DNA of 8,196 bases from Butyricicoccus_A sp963620595 (GTDB lineage: Bacteria > Bacillota > Clostridia > Oscillospirales > Butyricicoccaceae). The notes below the pieces were generated by a model, which saw nothing but the letters and a program-made list of their open reading frames with translations, had not been told where the DNA came from and made no database searches. Shown piece by piece: positions 5,734 through 8,196 of the stretch (position 1 is the stretch's first letter; the number at the start of each line of letters is the position of its first letter). Where the stretch lies: assembly GCA_963620595.1 (NCBI GenBank), contig CAVFAY010000051.1:1-8196 (forward strand). Reading direction: 5' to 3'. A program made the translations under genes and the position numbers.

Positions 5734-7143
5734 ATGGGCGGCTTTTTCGGAGTAGCTTCAAAGGAAGATTGCGTATTTGATTTGTTTTTCGGCACGGACT
5801 ATCATTCTCATTTGGGAACGCGGCGCGGCGGCATGGCAATTTACGGAGAAAACGGCTTTGACCGTTCGATTCATAACATTGAGAACGCGCCGTTCCGCAC
5901 CAAATTTGACAAGGATATTCAGGAAATGAAGGGTAATCTCGGCATCGGCTGTATTTCAGATTTCGAGCCGCAGCCATTGATTGTCCGTTCGCACCATGGT
6001 ACCTTTGCCATTACTACCGTCAGCAAGATCAACAACATTAAAGAGATTGTCTCTTCTATCTTCAGCGACGGTAACTTACACTTTCTTGAAATGAGTGGCG
6101 GCGATGTCAACCCAACAGAATTGGTCGCTGCACTCATCAACCAGAAAGAAAATCTTATCGAAGGCATTCACTATGCGCTGGAAACCATCGATGGCTCTCT
6201 GACGATGATGCTTTTGACTTCCAAGGGCATCTATGCCGCACGAGATAAATATGGCAGAACACCGATTGTTCTCGGAAAAAAAGAAGATGCTTACTGCATC
6301 TCCTTCGAGGATTTCGCGTTCCAGAACCTCGGCTACAAGCCATATAAGGAGCTGGGTCCTGGTGAAATTGATATTATCACACCAGACGGCGTAAAAACCT
6401 TGCTCGCACCGGAAAAACAGATGAAAATCTGCACGTTCCTGTGGGTATATTATGGCTATCCATCCAGCTCTTACGAAGGAGTAAGCGTAGAGGAAATGCG
6501 TTATCGCTGTGGCGAAAAAATGGCGATGCGCGACAATGTCAAACCGGATATTGTTGCCGGTGTACCGGATTCCGGCATTGCGCACGCCGTCGGCTACGCC
6601 AATGCATCCGGCATCCCATTCTCCCGCCCGTTTATCAAATACACCCCGACATGGCCGCGATCCTTTATGCCGACCATTCAGAGCAAGCGCAATCTCATCG
6701 CAAAGATGAAGCTGATTGCTGTCCACGATCTCATCAAGGACAAGAGCTTGCTGCTCATCGATGACTCGATTGTTCGCGGCACACAGCTGCGCGAAACAAC
6801 CGAATTTTTGTATGAAAGCGGTGCAAAGGAAGTTCACATCCGTCCGGCATGTCCGCCGTTGGTCTATGGATGCAAATACTTAAACTTCTCTCGTTCTTCT
6901 TCTGAAATGGATTTGATTACCCGCCGTGTCATCGCCCGTCTGGAAGGCTCCGAAACGGTTTCTGAAGAGGTACTTCAGCAGTACACAGACCCGGAATCTC
7001 CAAAGTATGACGAGATGATTGAAGAAATCCGCAAGGAGTTGAATTTCACTTCCCTGCGTTATAACCGTCTGGATGATATGCTGGATGCCGTCGGTATTCC
7101 GAAGGAAAATCTGTGCACCTACTGCTGGAACGGTCAAGAATAA
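5734..7143 (+). CDS. PurF-like amidophosphoribosyltransferase paralog lacking the glutaminase cysteine
   Basis: The 469 residues align over the full length of PurF, the glutamine PRPP amidotransferase of purine synthesis (Bacillus form about 476). Residues 1-225 have the Ntn-glutaminase fold: RRGGMAIYG at 30-38, a RDKYGRTPIVLG block and a PGEIDII block. Residues 260-440 are the phosphoribosyltransferase part: GVPDSG (276-281), the flexible-loop segment R309-S-F-M-P-x-x-Q316, and the PRPP loop LLLIDDSIVRGTQL with D343-D344. C233, C380, C461 and C464 fall where Bacillus PurF binds a [4Fe-4S] cluster. The mature enzyme normally starts with a nucleophilic cysteine (MCG); here it is MGG. The conserved RYST and HNGN glutaminase motifs are also replaced. 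It therefore probably cannot hydrolyse glutamine, and may use ammonia or another amine, or sense PRPP. It is a single-gene unit, not in a pur operon. AAGGAGG supports the start. Confidence 0.85.
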   Translation: MGGFFGVASKEDCVFDLFFGTDYHSHLGTRRGGMAIYGENGFDRSIHNIENAPFRTKFDKDIQEMKGNLGIGCISDFEPQPLIVRSHHGTFAITTVSKINNIKEIVSSIFSDGNLHFLEMSGGDVNPTELVAALINQKENLIEGIHYALETIDGSLTMMLLTSKGIYAARDKYGRTPIVLGKKEDAYCISFEDFAFQNLGYKPYKELGPGEIDIITPDGVKTLLAPEKQMKICTFLWVYYGYPSSSYEGVSVEEMRYRCGEKMAMRDNVKPDIVAGVPDSGIAHAVGYANASGIPFSRPFIKYTPTWPRSFMPTIQSKRNLIAKMKLIAVHDLIKDKSLLLIDDSIVRGTQLRETTEFLYESGAKEVHIRPACPPLVYGCKYLNFSRSSSEMDLITRRVIARLEGSETVSEEVLQQYTDPESPKYDEMIEEIRKELNFTSLRYNRLDDMLDAVGIPKENLCTYCWNGQE

Positions 7144-7200
7144 TGTAAACCTGCATACCATCAGATCAAAGTAATTCCCCGAAAAATTAGACTTACTTCA

Positions 7201-7237
7201 AACCAGTCATTGGTCATACAATGACTGGTTTTATTTT
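7201..7237 (+). terminator. Rho-independent terminator after PurF-like gene
   Basis: A perfect 12-bp stem, 7201-7212 with 7219-7230, has a 6-nt loop and a T-rich tail (TTTTATTTT). It is 57 bp past the stop codon. Confidence 0.9.
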
Positions 7238-7285
7238 ATATTGAGAACATATTTTGAAATTGTCCATTTTATTCTCCGAAAAAGC

Positions 7286-7315
7286 AAAAAGAGGCTACGG
7301 CACTTCGCCATAGCC
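7286..7315 (-). terminator. Rho-independent terminator of RHH gene
   Basis: On the minus strand a 9-bp stem with one wobble (7315-7307 with 7301-7293) and a 5-nt loop is followed by TCTTTTT. It begins 7 bp past the RHH stop codon and faces the terminator of the PurF-like gene, so the two convergent genes are insulated. Confidence 0.82.
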
Positions 7316-7322
7316 CTTATTT

Positions 7323-7589
7323 TCATTCGTTGTTCTCTACCGAGTAGTCAAACCCAGCTGCATCCATTGCGTCGTGCATCATTCCGATAATGAGCTGTTG
7401 CAGACTGGTGTCGTTCTGGGCAGCAAATTCTTTCCATTTCTCGCGCTCGCCTTTGGGAACACGGAATTTGATGTCGTCCAATTTTGCTTGATGCTTTTTT
7501 ACTCGTGCCCTATTCAATTCGGCAGCATGTTCGGATGGATTTTTGACACCGTTCATAGTTTGCTTTCTCTGCTTAGCAAGTTCGTTCAT
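7323..7589 (-). CDS. Ribbon-helix-helix DNA-binding protein (Arc/CopG-like)
   Basis: This small basic protein of 88 residues has a ribbon-helix-helix fold. The DNA-contacting strand is DDIKFRVPK (about 38-46), helix A is GEREKWKEFAAQND (47-60), and helix B starts at TSLQQLIIGMM (61-71). The first 36 residues are a lysine- and arginine-rich tail. The ATG at 7589 is chosen because GGAG lies eight bases upstream; a GTG three codons earlier overlaps that ribosome binding site. Such proteins act as dimers or tetramers on short dyad operators, as antitoxin repressors, plasmid copy-control repressors or relaxosome accessory proteins. No toxin or relaxase is visible beside it. The same ATTAG-N4-CTAAT dyad lies in its own promoter and in a divergent promoter, so it is probably an autorepressor that also controls the plus-strand unit to its right. 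Confidence 0.8.
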   Translation of the reverse strand: MNELAKQRKQTMNGVKNPSEHAAELNRARVKKHQAKLDDIKFRVPKGEREKWKEFAAQNDTSLQQLIIGMMHDAMDAAGFDYSVENNE

Positions 7590-7622
7590 TATAATCACTC
7601 CATTACTCTGCGGTTTGGCTTA

Positions 7623-7651
7623 ATTATATAGAATTAGTACCCTAATGTCAA
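7623..7651 (-). promoter_or_regulatory. RHH gene promoter with embedded operator
   Basis: On the minus strand a perfect TTGACA (7651-7646), a 17-bp spacer and a perfect TATAAT (7628-7623) give a full-consensus promoter. The dyad ATTAG-TACC-CTAAT (7633-7646) fills the spacer and touches the -35, so a bound protein would exclude RNA polymerase. The leader is about 28 nt. Confidence 0.8.
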
Positions 7652-7680
7652 TAGACTTTTTTATTTTGCGAGAAATTTTC

Positions 7681-7740
7681 GGGTTTACCCGCCGCGGTCG
7701 CTGCGGCATAGTCCCCCACGGGTGCACACGTGTTCGTGTG
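7681..7740. other. GC-rich island with short hairpins in the divergent region
   Basis: The stretch 7590-7946 contains no gene. It holds two divergent promoters with about 150 bp between them. In the centre, 7681-7740 is sharply GC-rich in an otherwise AT-rich region. It contains GGGT-TT-ACCC (7681-7690) and a perfect stem-loop CACACG-TGTT-CGTGTG (7725-7740). It has no open frame of interest. It could be a protein-binding or transfer/replication site of a mobile element, but nothing here proves that. Confidence 0.4.
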
Positions 7741-7755
7741 TAGAATACGTCAAAT

Positions 7756-7785
7756 TGCATAAAATAATGCAGTAAGTGCCCTAAT
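7756..7785. promoter_or_regulatory. Inverted repeat followed by a third, degenerate operator
   Basis: TGCAT-N6-ATGCA (7756-7771) is followed at once by GTAAG-TGCC-CTAAT (7772-7785). The second part matches the 14-bp RHH operator at 11 of 14 positions and keeps the CTAAT half. An inverted repeat followed by TAAGTG..CCCT is also reminiscent of the nick region of RSF1010-type transfer origins, though the usual CG within that motif is missing. The operator reading is favoured because two exact copies lie nearby. Confidence 0.4.
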
Positions 7786-7804
7786 GTTTTATGTGTATTG
7801 TTAA

Positions 7805-7833
7805 TAGACAAATTAGGGTACTAATGATATAAT
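7805..7833 (+). promoter_or_regulatory. Divergent plus-strand promoter with embedded operator
   Basis: TAGACA (7805-7810), a 17-bp spacer and TATAAT (7828-7833) form a strong promoter directed to the right edge. The exact reverse complement of the RHH-promoter operator, ATTAGGGTACTAAT (7812-7825), lies in the spacer. Transcription should start near 7840. Confidence 0.8.
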
Positions 7834-7840
7834 ATAGACA

Positions 7841-7946
7841 GTTAAGAGAGAGGGACACAACAAAGAAAGACCCTCTCAATTAACCAAAAAGAAAGAGAGC
7901 CAAAGCACCTCATATGCAATGGCTCTCATAGAGAGGAGGTGAGAAT
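7841..7946 (+). ncRNA. Structured 5' leader with alternative hairpins
   Basis: The predicted transcript begins with an imperfect hairpin: 7841-7854 pairs with 7871-7884, with 7 bp plus 5 bp around a 2x2 internal loop. A second hairpin pairs GAGAGCCA (7895-7902) with TGGCTCTC (7920-7927). The 3' arm of the second hairpin can instead pair with GAGAG at 7931-7935, next to the ribosome binding site. The loop carries CACCTC (7906-7911), complementary to GAGGTG (7936-7941) inside the Shine-Dalgarno of the small ORF. Mutually exclusive folds that hide or expose the ribosome binding site are therefore possible. Function is inferred from pairing only. Confidence 0.4.
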
Positions 7947-8033
7947 ATGCCACATCCACTCTACAATACGGGTTATGGCTGGCTATGGTCAGACGGTGTA
8001 ATCCGCGCCACTGATTCATATGACGAGCTATAA
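7947..8033 (+). CDS. 28-residue small protein or leader peptide
   Basis: The reading frame runs from ATG at 7947 to TAA at 8031-8033 and encodes 28 residues, beginning MPHPLYNTGYGWLWSDG and ending SYDEL. The ribosome binding site AGGAGGTGA (7934-7942) is a perfect complement of the 16S rRNA 3' end, with seven bases between GGAGG and the ATG. The peptide is acidic at its end and rich in aromatic residues, with two Trp and three Tyr, and has no membrane segment. It is the first frame of the transcript from the 7805 promoter and follows a foldable leader, so it may be a leader peptide or a small functional protein. It was not recognised as any known family. Confidence 0.5.
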   Translation: MPHPLYNTGYGWLWSDGVIRATDSYDEL

Positions 8034-8041
8034 CCACGGAT

Positions 8042-8073
8042 ACCCGGCGCGGCGGGTGTAAAACATACCGCGC
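8042..8073 (+). ncRNA. Possible H-type pseudoknot downstream of small ORF
   Basis: ACCCG (8042-8046) pairs with CGGGT (8053-8057). The entire six-base loop, GCGCGG (8047-8052), is complementary to CCGCGC (8068-8073) ten bases downstream. This is the pattern of a compact pseudoknot in the transcript, 9 bp past the stop codon of the small ORF. With no bases in the first connecting loop, at least one of the six loop pairs would probably stay open. Confidence 0.35.
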
Positions 8074-8090
8074 ACAAGAAAATATTTTAC

Positions 8091-8146
8091 GACAATTATT
8101 ATATCGGAATTTTAGGAGGTTGTCAATACCGAACCACAAAGGAATC
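8091..8146 (+). other. Orphan Shine-Dalgarno and crossing short repeats
   Basis: TAGGAGG (8113-8119) is a strong ribosome binding site, but ATA (8126) sits where a start codon is expected and no ATG follows within range. The frame from ATA would end after 11 codons. GACAA (8091-8095) can pair with TTGTC (8120-8124), while TCGG (8104-8107) can pair with CCGA (8129-8132); these pairings cross. The region may be untranslated RNA or a decayed gene start. Confidence 0.25.
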
Positions 8147-8147
8147 A

Positions 8148-8192
8148 AAACCACCGGTTGAACCGGTGGTTTGACCAGGCCCTATAAGGGCC
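8148..8192. repeat. Twin perfect palindromes at right edge, possible IS200/IS605-type end
   Basis: A near-uninterrupted palindrome with 12-bp arms (8148-8159 and 8161-8172, one central base) folds as ACCACCGG-TTGAA-CCGGTGGT. Five bases later GGCCCT-ATA-AGGGCC (8178-8192) forms a second hairpin. Neither is followed by a T-tract in the window, so they do not look like ordinary terminators. Paired subterminal hairpins of this kind occur at the ends of IS200/IS605-family elements, whose Y1 transposase binds hairpins. No transposase gene is visible, because the window ends four bases later. Confidence 0.4.
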
Positions 8193-8196
8193 CTAT

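Noticed and set aside
6076..6837. Minus-strand frame of 253 codons within the PurF-like gene
   Set aside because: It lies wholly opposite a well-supported conserved gene and has no family features or translation start signal.
7876..8154. Minus-strand frame of 92 codons at the right edge
   Set aside because: It is opposite the better supported plus-strand promoter, leader and small ORF, shows no ribosome binding site or domain pattern, and starts inside the palindrome region.
8113..8158. Possible 11-codon ORF with ATA or TTG start after TAGGAGG
   Set aside because: ATA is a very rare start codon and the TTG directly abuts the ribosome binding site. The frame ends within the palindrome, so it is noted only as an orphan Shine-Dalgarno.
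8148..8172. Rho-independent terminator at the right-edge palindrome
   Set aside because: The stem is strong but it is followed by a GACC-containing segment, not a T-tract.
1..8196. tRNA, rRNA or CRISPR array
   Set aside because: No T-loop-type segment, rRNA-like sequence or regularly spaced repeats were seen on either strand by reading.

Overview
The window looks like chromosomal DNA of a Gram-positive anaerobe of the Bacillota, most likely a gut Clostridia (Oscillospirales or Lachnospirales type). The reasons are moderate GC content, AT-rich intergenic regions with consensus-like sigma-A promoters, strong AGGAGG ribosome binding sites, compact hairpin-plus-T terminators, and a gene set typical of that group. 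This taxonomic call is an inference from style and protein families; there is no rRNA or marker search behind it.

Left part, minus strand (1-3816). In transcription order these are a LacI-family regulator (2806-3816), a Na+/phosphate cotransporter with a C-terminal PhoU domain (907-2610) and an MgtC/SapB-family membrane protein (120-803). Each has its own ribosome binding site. A clear terminator and a fresh promoter separate the transporter from mgtC. The region upstream of the transporter carries direct repeats that resemble PhoP boxes. A further outward-facing promoter near position 50 suggests another minus-strand gene beyond the left edge.

Middle part, plus strand (4072-7143). The LacI gene is divergent from a Gfo/Idh/MocA oxidoreductase that best fits inositol 2-dehydrogenase (iolG). 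The 255 bp between them holds both promoters and several dyads, which suggests a local regulator-target pair. Two single-gene units follow, each with its own promoter and terminator: a small bacterial PH-domain protein (5200-5583) and a PurF-like protein (5734-7143). The PurF-like protein keeps the phosphoribosyltransferase site and four cysteines at the expected iron-sulfur ligand positions. It has lost the N-terminal nucleophile cysteine and other glutaminase residues.

Right part (about 7240-8196) differs in character and looks like the edge of an accessory or mobile region. A short ribbon-helix-helix DNA-binding protein is encoded on the minus strand (7323-7589). The same 14-bp dyad, ATTAG-N4-CTAAT, sits inside the 17-bp spacer of its promoter and, inverted, inside the spacer of an outward plus-strand promoter at 7805-7833. 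That second promoter drives a structured RNA leader, a 28-codon small ORF with a perfect Shine-Dalgarno sequence, a possible pseudoknot and two strong palindromes running to the window edge. The simplest reading is an RHH repressor that controls itself and a divergent operon whose main genes lie past the right edge.

No tRNA, rRNA, CRISPR array or complete insertion sequence was seen.
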